From NCBI RefSeq assembly GCF_000972845.2, contig NC_040011.1, forward strand, positions 24,109,567 to 24,173,566: a stretch of 64,000 nt of DNA, written 5' to 3'. A model generated the notes under the pieces. It was not told where the DNA came from. It did not search any database and worked only from the letters and a program-made list of their open reading frames with translations. The position numbers and the translations under genes were made by a program. The number at the start of each line of letters is the position of its first letter. Position 1 is the first letter of the stretch. Positions 13,165 to 24,855 of the stretch are shown here, piece after piece. Source of the DNA: Larimichthys crocea. Lineage: Eukaryota > Chordata > Actinopteri > Sciaenidae.

Positions 13165-13440
13165 TACTGATACAATACCAAGCGGCAACTTCTGTGGCTG
13201 GGAAATGAATCTGCAGTTCCTCAAACGGCCACTTGAGGCTGGCTCCAAAGTGAGTCAGTCTCCGTAAGTCCCAATGTTCAAATGTCCAACTTCACAGCAG
13301 AAATAAACATGTTTACAGCCTGGTACAAAAAACTGTTTTGGTCTCTATAGCTAATTTCCCCGTTCATGACAACTGTACTGAGGGTTAATTTATATACAAC
13401 TCACCTGTTCACATTATATTAAGACTTAAAGTTATGCAGA
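13165..13440 (+). repeat. Dispersed repeat family E, copy 1 (truncated)
   Basis: About 240 bp match 55453-55705 nearly base for base: ctgcagttcctcaaacggcc, cttgaggctggc, acttcacagcagaaataaac, atgtttacagcctggtacaa, ggtctctatagctaatttcc and caactgtactgagggtt. The family is not identified. It is probably a non-autonomous DNA transposon. Confidence 0.85.
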
Positions 13441-13870
13441 GTTAACAGCTTGCTAACAGATTGCAGTTCAGTGCAACTGCCCTGCAATAAACCCTACCTG
13501 TCATATACCTGTTCTAATGTTCAATTTATGATCAAGCATCTAGAGTTGATATGCAGCTGTGACAGATACAGAAGAAAACTGTGAAAAATATGACTTGCAC
13601 TGAGCCTCAGATGGTTGGGTCTAAAAATGTTTTGCAAAAAAATTACGTCGAATATAATAGTTCAAAGAACAAGTGCTACTAAAGAGGCCATTCATGTACA
13701 AGATGACTTAAAGGTTAGACATTATGTGAGTGTTTCTGTGTGTGTCGGTGTGTGTGTGTGTGTGTATGCACTGTCTGGATTTGATGTGTGGACAGCAAGC
13801 CCATCATTTTTCCAGGCTGGACAAATGCCTCATGGTGGAGGACAGGCCGTCCGACATGACAAATGACCTG

Positions 13871-13871
13871 C

Positions 13872-13932
<61 letters not shown>
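13871..13932 (+). repeat. (GA)n microsatellite
   Basis: About 30 GA units with one interruption (aaag). Confidence 0.97.
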
Positions 13933-13934
<2 letters not shown>

Positions 13935-15169
13935 CTTCATTAACAGAAAGCACAACAGACAGAGGAACAGATGATTCTGCCACAGATTTCAATCACTCCA
14001 TCTCAGCCAGTTAATGAAATAGCCAGGACACACACATGCACACACACACACATACAGCAAGAGAGAGACAGGGACAAAGAGAGAGAGAAGGGCCATAAGC
14101 CTGGTTAAGCAGTATTAAATTATTCTTCAAATTAAAAGGCCGTACCTGCCTTGTCCTTTTAGAGCTCTGTGTGTGTGTGTGTGCATGTGAGTGATTAAGC
14201 TGTTAATTAATTTTATGTCCTTGTATTTAATAACCGTGGACAGTGAAAATGGAGTGTGTGCTTGTGTGTGTGTTTGAAAGAGAGAGAGGGAGAGAGAGGG
14301 AGAGAAGGATGGGCGAGTGTGTTCTGGATAATGTCTTGTTGTAACAGTGTCTGGAGGAGCTCTGAACGGTTTCTGGGAAGTTGTTGAATCATCCGTGCCT
14401 GAAAAAGTTCCACTGTGAACCATTTGTTTCACCCGTACTGCCGATTGCCCTGAAATGGCAGCGTGGCGATGTGTTGATTTTTTTCCCCGTTGTGATTTAT
14501 TATAAATCTGATTTAGAAACAAAAAGCAGAAAACACAGCAGCAGATGGAGTTTGCCTCTTCCTTTTGCAGGAGGCGACACCTACAGACTCTTCTCGCTGT
14601 CGTTTCACGGCTTCTAGAGAGGTTCTGCTAACTGGATCGCAGTGACTCCACTGGGACACGCTGAGTTCCCAGCAATGTCTTGGCGGTGATCCTTAGTCAG
14701 GTCACCCACTCTCTAGGTAGTGCAAAAGTCTTAGAAACTGCCACGAGAATAGCTGTCAGTAAACAGGAAGCTGCTGTGCACGTTGATCTTGAACCGTGGA
14801 GCCGGCGAGGAGCTCTTTTTTTTTTTTTACTTTTATAAGTTACTACCTGAATAAGGCTGAAAACCTCACTGACCGCTTGACATTACTCTCAAAATTACTC
14901 AATGGATCTAACGTCACAACATCTGTAGGCTGTCAAATACTAACGCTCCACTGTAGCATCAAGTTCAAAGGTCCATTTTAATACATAACAAATGTTTGGC
15001 TTGTTTCTGTTCTTTATTTCATTGGGTGTTGATTTTATTTCCATTGTCTGTGCAGCCAGTGAATCAGCGTCAATTCCTGAAGAGAGACGATGTTCTGTTA
15101 GGCTGTAAAATGGCTCCTGTAGTTTAACATGCCGCGAGGTTGAGATGCTTCAGCTGTTTCACTAAGAAA

Positions 15170-15470
15170 CCGGAGGATGGGATGCGAAGAGACGAAGAGG
15201 AAAAGTGATGAGAAGGTGGGAAAAGGAAAGGTGAGAAAGAGAAGGAGACCTTTGCTTTGTGAATGAGGAAGGAGGAAATGAAATGTGTGCGATGAAGAGG
15301 AAAGAAAGAAGGAGGGAGGAGGTGTTTATAGAGGTGAGAGGAGGGAGGAGTAGGAGAAGGAGGAGGGGGGGGGGGGGGGGTGCTCAAAAGCATGAAAAGA
15401 TGGAGAGACAAGAGAGAATATGGAGAAAGAGGGAGAGAGAGAGCAGTTACACAGCAGGAGAGTCTGAGTG
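15170..15470 (+). repeat. Purine-rich tract with a G16 homopolymer
   Basis: About 300 bases are strongly purine-biased on the + strand (gaggaaag, ggaggagg motifs). They include an uninterrupted run of 16 G at 15365-15380. Confidence 0.9.
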
Positions 15471-15532
15471 CTCCTCCATCAGAGACTGTTGATTAAAATT
15501 TCATTGGCTGAGGCTGGAGGTCGGAGGTGATG

Positions 15533-15534
<2 letters not shown>

Positions 15535-15569
<35 letters not shown>
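15535..15569 (+). repeat. (GT)n microsatellite
   Basis: A pure GT run of about 17 units. Confidence 0.97.
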
Positions 15570-15570
<1 letters not shown>

Positions 15571-17302
15571 AATAAAAACTCAGAGCCTCCTCTCTCCGTG
15601 CACTCACTCACTCCTGTCCTCTCCCTCTCATTGGCTAATCATCTTTCTTTGTCTCTCGTTCTCTTGAGCTCACTGCTTTCTAATTGTCTCTCGACAGTTT
15701 CACTCTTTCCGTTTCTCGACGTCTTATGGTGAGATTAAAAGCTCTGATTTATGCAGTCTTATGTCTTATTATGTACTAATCAGTATTTTGGTTAGTGTGT
15801 GCATGATAGCTGCCCCTGTGTGTACTGTTTTTACTTTCTGTCCTCAGACATGAAGCATCTCTGACACACAGTGAAGCACAGTCAGTCAGTGCTTCGGGAT
15901 TGTTTTTTTTTTTTTAATTATAATTATTCACATTAAAATGTTCTAACAAAGTCCAAAAATGCCCTTCTTGTTCCTTCAGAACAGAAGAAAAACAGTAAAC
16001 AAGTATTATGGATATATTTATGGATATTTCTCTACCTTAATATTTCAGTAAATCCAGGTTATTATGACCCATAAACAACCAGTTTGATACAGTCAATGAG
16101 ACTGATTCATACCTGGAGATTCTGACTAAACTATTTCTCATTTAGTAATAAATGAATGAATGAATAAAGATGAATCAATGGAAATTGCTAATTGACCAAA
16201 TGAATTAGGTACCCAGTAAAAATGTTGATTCCTAATTGTAAAGATTTACCACTTTTCTCAGGTTAATTTGAATAATTTATTCTGTATATTTGTTGTTGCT
16301 TACAAATTCAGAGATACTCTTTTAACTATGTGTTTAAAAGTGTCAGGAAGTCTTAAAACGCGCAAGAAATATTGGAAGAAAAAAATATGGAGCAAGCAGT
16401 AGTTTTAAGAAGACCGTTCATCGTTGGCGTGAGCTGGAAAATAAAGACAGGTCGGGTTTGTAATCTTCTCTCGAGCAGTAGACTACGACAGGCTGTTAGC
16501 AAAGGTTACACCACTCATCACAGGGACTGCATCTCTCATTTACCACTAATACTGATCATGTGTGAGCTGCGCTGCTATGAATACGTGTACTGTATGCGTA
16601 CCGTTGGGGTAACTGTCCGTTTGAAGGAATGGCAAACTTCATCAAACAAAGAACAAACATGGATTGAACATGACCAAACATCTCCAAACAAGGACAGACA
16701 GCTGCAGACAAACATCTGTGTTTGTTGGAGAGTGTTTGGTTTCTTGGGATGTGCCACGACCTTCAGTCAGATTTCTGAGTGAAAAAGCTTTTTGCAGACA
16801 TTTCTGTGGGCTCTGCTCACTTGTAGTTGGTATCTATCCATAAATGATTAATTAGTTCATTGAAAAAAAAAACACAGATAAATTAATTAGTGATGACAAT
16901 ATAGATTTGTTGGAGCTCCAGACTGAGCCGTGCTGACTCTTCAAAGATTCCAGCGATGTCACCTCGTTCTTCCGTCGGGTCTCGTCTCCATTAACCTTTT
17001 TTATTGAAGCCTCGTCCTGCTTTTCACATCAGACCCCGCAGGGCTCGCCTCTGTTTGCGGCGCCGCTTTTTCAATTAAGGGAAGAGTGAGAGGATACCTG
17101 CACACGCTGACGGCACACACAAACACAGCGTCGGCCCCCGTCGGTCACTGTAGCATGGTTGTGTTGTGTCAGCGTCTTCATCACTGCTGTGAGGGTCACC
17201 CAGTGACTGATCCTAATGTCTTTGTCTGTCAGCGTGTCGGCATAGTCAGGCGAACCTGGACATATTGTTATTGCTCGGTAGTGTCGTGTATTTGATGATG
17301 TA

Positions 17303-17420
17303 AGATAAGACAAGGTAGACTTTATTGATTCCACGCTGGGGAAATTTGCTTGTTACAGCCGCTCAAGTTACACAAGACAGACAAAATAGACAACAAAAAA
17401 TGAAAACTACACCAGAAACA
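17303..17420 (-). repeat. Short LINE-tail-like fragment
   Basis: aagataagacaaggtagact, ttattgattccacgctgggg and aaatttgcttgttacagccg are shared in order with 32458-32520. They are typical of the 3' end of a teleost LINE or a SINE using that tail. No open frame of the element remains. Confidence 0.55.
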
Positions 17421-17631
17421 GAAGATAAAAGAAGAGTTCTATACATTATAAACTTCTTCGAGCACACAGGTATGCATGATGGATCATTTCACAGAAGTTA
17501 TTACACAGATTATTGAATACACACATGGTGTGTAGAAATATCACCTCAACAGATAGATGAGTTTGCACAAAAAGCAGCAGGAGGTAACTGCACAGCAGTA
17601 TTATTTAAATAAAATGTGTGTTGACTGATGG

Positions 17632-17960
17632 GGCTTATGACACATTATGACTACCTATACACACTGATACACACACAGCTCAACAATCAACTGTAGTAAG
17701 AACTCATAGTGTGCTATAACAGTCCATACAGGGTCATAAGTCACCATTTAAAATAATAGGTAAGTATATGTAATCATAATCATAGTCATAAGCAGTCGAC
17801 CTCTAGTTTATAACTAATCAAGAGCATCCAGGTTATAATTCATTATAAGTCACATCTATAATGCTTTATGACTGTTAATATAGAGCATATTGTTTTTATG
17901 AGTGTAGTCATAAAGCATTATGAATGCATTATAATTCACTATGAGTGATGTAGTCTCCAT
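17632..17960. repeat. AT-rich MITE-like repeat family C, copy 2
   Basis: It is collinear with 7610-7995, with tattatgactacctataca, ctgtagtaagaactcatag, cattataagtcac and gcattataattcactatga. Multiple internal inversions of cataaagcattatga allow extensive fold-back. It is a non-autonomous element of uncertain superfamily. Confidence 0.75.
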
Positions 17961-18828
17961 AGACAGTGTTGCCAGTATGATAATATGTCATGAAAGAAAA
18001 TTTACAATCTTACATTTCAGAGAAAATATGAAGATAGATTAAAAATATGTCAAAATAACATAATATAATAATAATAACAGAATATGAATTAATTGTATTA
18101 ATAAAAGCTAAAGTGATGTTTCTGTGAACATTTTGGAAACCAGATAAAGATAAAAGTCTGTGTTTGTTCTGTTGGAACATAGAATACTGTTTAATGTCAA
18201 GTATATGTTCTCATTACAGAAACATCACAAGTTCAATTTAAAGTCGGTTTAGGTGATTCAAAGCTGTCTGTCTGCAGTTTGGTGATGATGAAATCACCCT
18301 TCACTTAACTCTGTGAGTCAGCTGGTTGTTCTGAGTCACACACACTCCTTCCACCAGAAAAGAGGTCTGATCATTGATGAGATTAGCTGCTGGAGTTTCT
18401 CTGAAAAAAAAGGGGGTTTTCACCAAACAGCAGTTTATGTTAGTGATTTGTACCTTTTTAATCAGACTGAAAAAAGAATATTGTGTGCTCGTATCTTCTG
18501 TTTCAGTTTCCCTGCAGCGCCGCCTGCTATTGAACTGTAGAACATTTCTACATAAAACACTAAGATAGAGGAAAACAAATCTATAAATAGCCAAATGAAG
18601 TATAGCAAAGAATAGCAATGAAAATTCTTGAGCAGTGAAACAAAACCACACTAGTAACTTACTCAACTCTCCTTTCTTTGTGATGTTGTTTTTAGGATAT
18701 TGATCAACTCAAACACAGAAGACTTGCTTTATTTAGACTTGCCGTGAAGTTTTTGCTGCTAATTGCTTACTGTTTGGGATATAAATATTTCAGATGGATT
18801 TCAGTGATATTGGAAGGAGAGGCAGGGT

Positions 18829-18872
18829 GTGCTGGGTGGTGACCATGTCAAACCATGGTCACCACCCAGCAC
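18829..18872. repeat. Perfect short inverted repeat (hairpin)
   Basis: A 19-bp arm gtgctgggtggtgaccatg (18829-18847), a 6-base loop (tcaaac) and its exact reverse complement (18854-18872). The stem is too short for a typical pre-microRNA. Confidence 0.95.
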
Positions 18873-19010
18873 AATGATACTGGCTCATGACTGCAGTTCT
18901 CTCTGGAACCAGTGCAGTGTAGCCATGAGGAAACTGGTGTCTCCAAAATGGCAGCTGTCCATAAACAAGCTGAGGCGATGGTTTATCTACTGTATGCTGC
19001 TGCACTATGC

Positions 19011-19280
19011 TACAGGGTCAAATGTATTTGGACACCACTGTCCATACAGTAATATTTTTCGCAGGTTGGTGCTGAAGAATCTGACTGTCCTGCACATAAT
19101 CCTCAACTCAACCTCATCCAACACTTCTGGAATGAACTGGAACTCTGACCTGATCAACCGACATCAGTGTCGGACCTGGCTTATGCTTTAAATGGGAGCA
19201 AATCCCTGATGGTGGAAACAAGATTTTACAATCCAGAGGTGGAATGTTCAGGTTTCCACGTACATTTAGACCTTGCAGTG
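19011..19280 (+). mobile_element. Internally deleted Tc1-like element
   Basis: The left end acagggtcaaatgtatttgg acacc and the right end ggtttccacgtacatttaga ccttg are inverted copies of a Tc1-type terminal repeat. Between them the + strand encodes, in shifted frames, remnants of the transposase C-terminus: NLIQHFWNELE followed by PTSVSDLAYAL and a diverged NPEVE-type ending. It is non-functional, at about 270 bp against about 1.3-1.6 kb for a full element. Confidence 0.75.
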
Positions 19281-19839
19281 TATTTGGGCTCAGAAGATGC
19301 TTGTGATCTTCGGTTTGCTCTGTCTGGAAAATTTCAACACTCACCTTAATCTAGAAACCTGTTAGTTGAGTGCTTAATCTCCTTTTCCAAAGGTGTTTTC
19401 CAAGACATTCACTTCCTCATTAAAGTAAAGGTCAAGAGCAAAGTCACCACTTCCTAGTCATATGTTCAACATCCTGAAGTGATCTGCTTTTAAAACAAAG
19501 AGGCAGTAACAAAGAAAATGATGCTGGTAAGACTTAATCTACTTCGGGTGACTGTTAATGCATCCTATTTTGATGCAGTTAAGTCAATGTGATCAGCACA
19601 ACACTGCAGTAAGTCAGACGCTTCGAGCTTGTTCACACAAACTGCTCAAGAGTCTGTAACAAAGCACCAAACACACTCTGCAGCACTGATGCCTGCTCCA
19701 ACATAAAGGAAGCAGCTTGTTGCCAATAGCACCCATTTGATATTGTACACACTGCCGAGCATGAGGTATTACATATTCACACATCAGTTAAAAGTCATTA
19801 TGCTCTTCTCACTCTTACAAACACACACAACCGCCATGT

Positions 19840-20010
19840 ACACAGCCGCATCAGCAAATTAGCTGAATAAAGAGCCTCTTTTTGCCTTTTCTTTTGAGTG
19901 GCTAATTAGCCATCAGAGCCCGCTGTGTGGAGAGAGCGAGAGCCATCAAGAGGTAGAGCTTCAAAGAGCAGTTTATGGAAGCCAAAGCACTTTAATTAGG
20001 ACCTATTTGT
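19840..20010. promoter_or_regulatory. Candidate conserved non-coding element in intron 1
   Basis: This is a repeat-free block with several homeodomain-like ATTAG/TAATTA-type motifs (tggctaattagccat, ctttaattagga) and no coding potential. It stands out from the surrounding AT-rich sequence. The enhancer assignment is inference only. Confidence 0.2.
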
Positions 20011-20461
20011 ACGAGAAAGCGAAGAGAAAAACATCATTTGAAGCCAAATGCTGTATAATGCAGAGGGAAAATAAACACTCTAATGCACACACAGATAAAG
20101 CGAAACAGGAAGAAACTAAAAAGGATTAGACTGGAGGAGACGAGATCCTGGGGCGGCTGTCTACGGCGGTTTGAAGGAAACTGACTCCAAATACTAGAAC
20201 ATCAGTTTTCTGTTGGATTTAGAGAGGAGGTATATTTAAGATGTGAGTAAATCAAGTGGTTCTTCATGTGCATGACTTTAATTGCAGTAACATGTAGATA
20301 CAGGAATGTTGATGCAATTAACAGAGACCTGTCATGAGCTGTCCACACTTTAGTCTTGTTAAGGAACGTGAGACCAATTTTGCCTCTTTGTACCAATTAT
20401 CTACAGATTACATACTGTAAAGCCCCAATTGCATAACTTTCCTGCTTTCTACTTTACTGTG

Positions 20462-20965
20462 CCTCAACCTTCTGTGAGTTTCCTGATGGACAGTAAAGTA
20501 AACTGCTGCCAACTGTAGCTGCTGTTAGCTAATGTTAGCCAGGCTGCCCAAACTGTAAGCTCAGAGCCCCGGGGCAGGGTTAGTGTTTGTACCACAGGTG
20601 TTTTAGACCACAAGGATAAGGAGGTTTTCAGGCCCAGGGTACTTACAAGGGAGGAAAGTTGGTGTCGTTCCAGAACCGGAGCTGGGCAAGTGGGCAATGT
20701 AACCGGGCTCAGCAGTCTGTATGCACAATAAAGGCTAAAAGACAAGAGTGACCTTGGTGAAATAAAAGGCTGAAAGACAGACGCCGAGCTGGGTTTCTCG
20801 CTGTTGGACTATTTAGTAATATTAGCTGGATGTTATGTCTTGTGTTGTTGACCTTGCTTGATGTTCGGCTGTGAGCAAAGCTGTCGCCTCGCTAGTTTTT
20901 GATCATAAGTAATATAATCATAACAAATACAGAGTACAGCTGTCCATATTTACCACAGTGGGATT
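20462..20965 (-). repeat. Dispersed repeat family A, copy 2
   Basis: The reverse complement aligns with 3277-4175 without the 330-bp insert. It shares the Ala/Leu-like segment gctaacagcagctacag, the ccagctccggttctgg stretch and the terminal gttatgattatattacttat sequence. Confidence 0.8.
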
Positions 20966-21966
20966 AAACTGGGTAACACAACACACGCTATGTGACAAAA
21001 ATACCAATTTCTATGTAATGTTGCTTTAAATGACTGATGACCACTTCCTGGAACTACAGAATTCTTCTGATTTTTATTGAAAAACATTGTGAACTGTGAA
21101 ATATTATTTTTACATCCTCAGCTTTACCATGTTATAATCCAAATATTGGATGACTGGTGTTGGACATATTCTCTTTGTGCTAAATCACTTCTTCACTGAA
21201 TGTAGAATCCAAAAGCTGTTGATGTCCTCCATGTTTTTCAATCAGTGTTTATGGGAAAATAACATGTGAAGCAGAACATTATAAGAAGTGTCACTTCACA
21301 GAATCACGTCAAATGGCTTAATTTCGCAATTGTCCTAATGGAAATGTTGGTAGCAGCCGCATAACTGCGTGCATGCAAGCACAGACGGAGCATCTCCTGC
21401 TGAATCCACTTCAGTCTGTTTGCCGAGGTTCGTCCTCGGTGATCTTTTGTCTGTCAAAAGCTCTTAGCGTTTCCATCCAGAGCCCTCTGCTCTCTGCATT
21501 CATTATTAATGGACCTCAGCAGGCTGAGAACACACACACATACATGCACACACACACACAGGCAGAACCTGCGTGTCACTGGTAGCTTTTTTAGCCCTGA
21601 TATTAACTCAAACACTCAAAATATAAAATTGGGGGGGGACACACATTTATTGAGGGAACAGGACAAAATGAATAGTTCCCATTGTTTTGAGCCTCGGCTC
21701 TGTGAATGAAATATATCCACAAATAAACAAAATATATTGCTTCTATACAAACGTTTGAAGCTATCAAATATGCTGCAGACAAACACAGATGACCTTTACT
21801 TAAGCAGTGACACTGCATTTGAGTTTGACCTTGTTTGACCAACACAACAGAATTGTCTTTAGATTTACTTCTGCTCAGTGTCTCATTGTTTGTGCTGTTG
21901 ATTCGACCAGGACATTTTTTATAGTGAAAGGCTTCAACAGTCGGTCAAAAACTGAAAAGGAGTGCG

Positions 21967-21967
<1 letters not shown>

Positions 21968-22011
<44 letters not shown>

Positions 22012-22130
22012 TCGATGTGACCTTTCTCCATATGGTGTGGGACTGAGCAGGGGGACATGAGGTGAGCCCCACACATGCTATCAGTCTGAGCTGTTATCCA
22101 GCAGCTGACACACACACACACACACACACA

Positions 22131-22163
<33 letters not shown>
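21968..22163. repeat. Opposed (GT)n and (CA)n microsatellites
   Basis: A GT run at 21968-22008 and a CA run at 22108-22163 (one gac interruption) lie 100 bp apart. They are complementary, so a single strand could fold into a hairpin of about 40 bp. Confidence 0.95.
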
Positions 22164-22167
<4 letters not shown>

Positions 22168-22892
22168 CAGGCCATACATGTCATTGTTACCTGATATTCA
22201 TGGTGTGTAGGAGAAACAGACCAAGGAGAAGGTCATTTTTGTGATGTCAGAGGAGGTGCGTTCACTGCCAGCCGTGGGTTTGATTGCCGCTTGCTCCTCT
22301 TCCAGAGCCTCGGGCTCACTCTACCCTCTGTCCTCCCCGCCCACCTCTCACAATCCTCAGCATCAGTCCAGCCCCCGACAGGAGACACACATACCTTTCT
22401 ATTTTTGATTTCTAGTCCAAGTGAAAACAATGATAGAGTACGGCGTCAGAAATCACTAACAGAGCCTGTATTTACTGCATTAGACACAGCTAATATTCAT
22501 GCTGCTGTAGTTGTGTCTGGGGATGATGAATAATGTATATAACACGTAGTGGCAAAAATATAATTCTACAGAGGAAGGATAAATGATGTTTTAGATATGA
22601 GAAAATCCTGTTTTGAGTTTTCTTTCAAAACAGAAATATTTCAATGATGGTACAAAACAATGGCAACTTCTTGATTGTATTATTGTAATTTTTTTCACAC
22701 ACATCAGTTACAATAAACATTCACGTAACAGCTTAATTGTTGACATATGACTAAGCAATAACACAACTCTCTTAAATTCATGTCAGATTTATGCCATATT
22801 AGCTGTAAACATCAAGACAAAATATATTTCATTATCTGTGATAAATTATTCTAAAGCCCAGGTTCACTTGAAACAGATTTTTAAAATATATT

Positions 22893-23069
22893 TTTGGCAT
22901 AGACAGGAAATTCATGGGCATATAGAGAGGGGATGACATGCAGCGAGGAACCAAGGCTGGAACTGAATCTGGGTCGCGGTGGTAACGAATTTAGCCCTTA
23001 TATATGGGGCGCACGCTCTACCAGGTGAGCTACCATTGTGCTGTACCAGGTGAGCTACCAAGGCGCCCC
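22893..23069 (-). mobile_element. tRNA-derived SINE
   Basis: Read on the minus strand it starts ggcgccttggtagctcacct ggtag (A-box region), continues gagcgtgcgccccatatata and has a B-box-like gattcagttcc, then the tRNA-unrelated body (ccttggttcctcgctgcatg, tcatcccctctctatatgcc, gaatttcctgtctatgcc). A 17-bp segment of the A-box region is duplicated (23019-23035 and 23044-23060, period 25 bp). Confidence 0.75.
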
Positions 23070-24684
23070 AAAATTTTTCAAGTTTTCAAATGTATCTAAT
23101 GACCTTCTTCAGGTGTCATCACATGCCAACAGGTGTTTTTTGTGGGATCAGACTGAAAACTCGACTGATAAAGACAAGGTCTAGATTGACTCTAGTTTAT
23201 ATGTGCTGCCATTAATGACTCTTAATTCTTAACTACTGTTGCTATGGTTACATGCAGATTTATATATCTTACACATTGAGACCTTAATGCTTTCTGTAAA
23301 CCCCTGATTGTAAGGGAACATTTAAAATCTTCATCCTGACTTAAAAACCTTAATTCCCTGGGATTTACTCCTTGGCTGAACACTAAACGCGGTTCTTTCA
23401 TAATGAGGTGCATAACATCATAACTTTCATTGTATTAAGTTTAGAATTGTTATGTGTGTTGGTTGGGTGCGTGTTGCTCTCAGACTCTTGTTCAGTCTAT
23501 TCAATTGTTGTCGCCAGATCTCGGCGCAAAGCTCTTGGCTGTGTAAGTTCCTCTCTGGCTAACCTGATGTCTGTTTGATAATCTCCAGTATTGCTTTCCA
23601 GATGCATTAGCAATGACTGATCTAATTTAAACAGAGATATAATAGCCTCCTTTAGCATGCTTGGCTAGGTATTGTATTACACAAGGCAATTACTGAAAGG
23701 AATACCGGTGCTAACAAATCATAGCGACAATCCTGACAAAAGGCTAACCAGAAGGTTTTCCTCACAACACTGCTATCAGCTTTGTAAAAGACATTGTTAC
23801 TAGGCGTCTTCTGAGCTTTTGTACATGCATGCTTTTCTTTTTCAAGTTTCCTTATGAAGCAGTGTAACCCCCCTAAGAGATACCTTTGATTTATATTCAC
23901 ATGCAAATGAGCATTCTTGGGGAAAAAAAGACATTCTTTTAAATGGAAGAAGAAAGAGAGAAAGGAGAGAGAGGGGAAGTTCAGCTTATCACCACTCAAC
24001 AGATGTTCAGACTAAATGTGTTGGTTTGTCTGTCTCGTCACCGAGGCTGAGCAGAGCAAAGCTCCAGCGCTGGCCTGTCTGAATGGACCAAGTCAACCAG
24101 CTACAGCCAAGAAAAAACATTTCTATAGTGGCTGTAATTTGCTCCGATGGCAGAGGTGGAAAGAGCCAGAGGATCAGGATGAGAAGCTTCAGCTGCCAAA
24201 GACCTTTGGCCAAACAGAGGAAATCCATTTTCCAAGTATACAGTAAAGACACTGTGCTGCAGGGTAGTGCTGGAACCAGGTAGCTTGCAAAGAAAGTGCT
24301 GAGTGAACTGTTACAAAGCTGTGGCCTGCTGTCTTTTTCCTCTTTCTCTCTTTCTCTCAACAAAAAAAGAGGACAAATGTTGCAAACACAGGATTTGTTT
24401 ATTCCCTTGATTTTAAAATCTATAACTTGTAAAAGCTATAACAGCAACATGTGTCTTTTTTGCCCTGTGGGATGATGCAGACGGAATTTCGATAAAAACG
24501 AGTGTTGCAGGTGTGAGAGATCAAAGCAGAAGCTGGATCGACTAAACAGTCCCATGTTAGACCTCAAAAGTGCAGTTGGTAGTTGTAGGTAAAGAGTGGT
24601 AGGGAATTACAGAAAACATAAAAGTTTCCAGAGGAGAGGTGTAGCCTTTAGGTTAGAAAAGTAGGTTAGGGACCTAAAGGTTTC

Positions 24685-24855
24685 TGGCTCACACCTCTCT
24701 GGGTAGTATAGCAGGTGTCCTTGACCAAGGCACAGAAGGCCAGCGGAGCAAACACTGTAGTGATGTTGCTCCACTGCCAAAATCTGGAAGTGTATAGCAC
24801 AAATGTCTGTGTAATCTCTGGATAAAGGTTAAATAAAACAATTCTAGATATACTC
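24685..24855 (+). mobile_element. Degenerate SINE-like repeat
   Basis: tgtccttgaccaaggcacag, then gctccactgccaaaatctgg and ggataaaggttaaataaaac are remnants of the common teleost SINE 3' body (cttgagcaaggcac...). The tRNA head is not recognisable. Old and non-functional. Confidence 0.4.

Noticed and set aside
18829..18872. microRNA precursor
   Set aside because: The stem is only 19 bp with a 6-base loop and the flanks do not extend the pairing, so it is too short for Drosha/Dicer processing.
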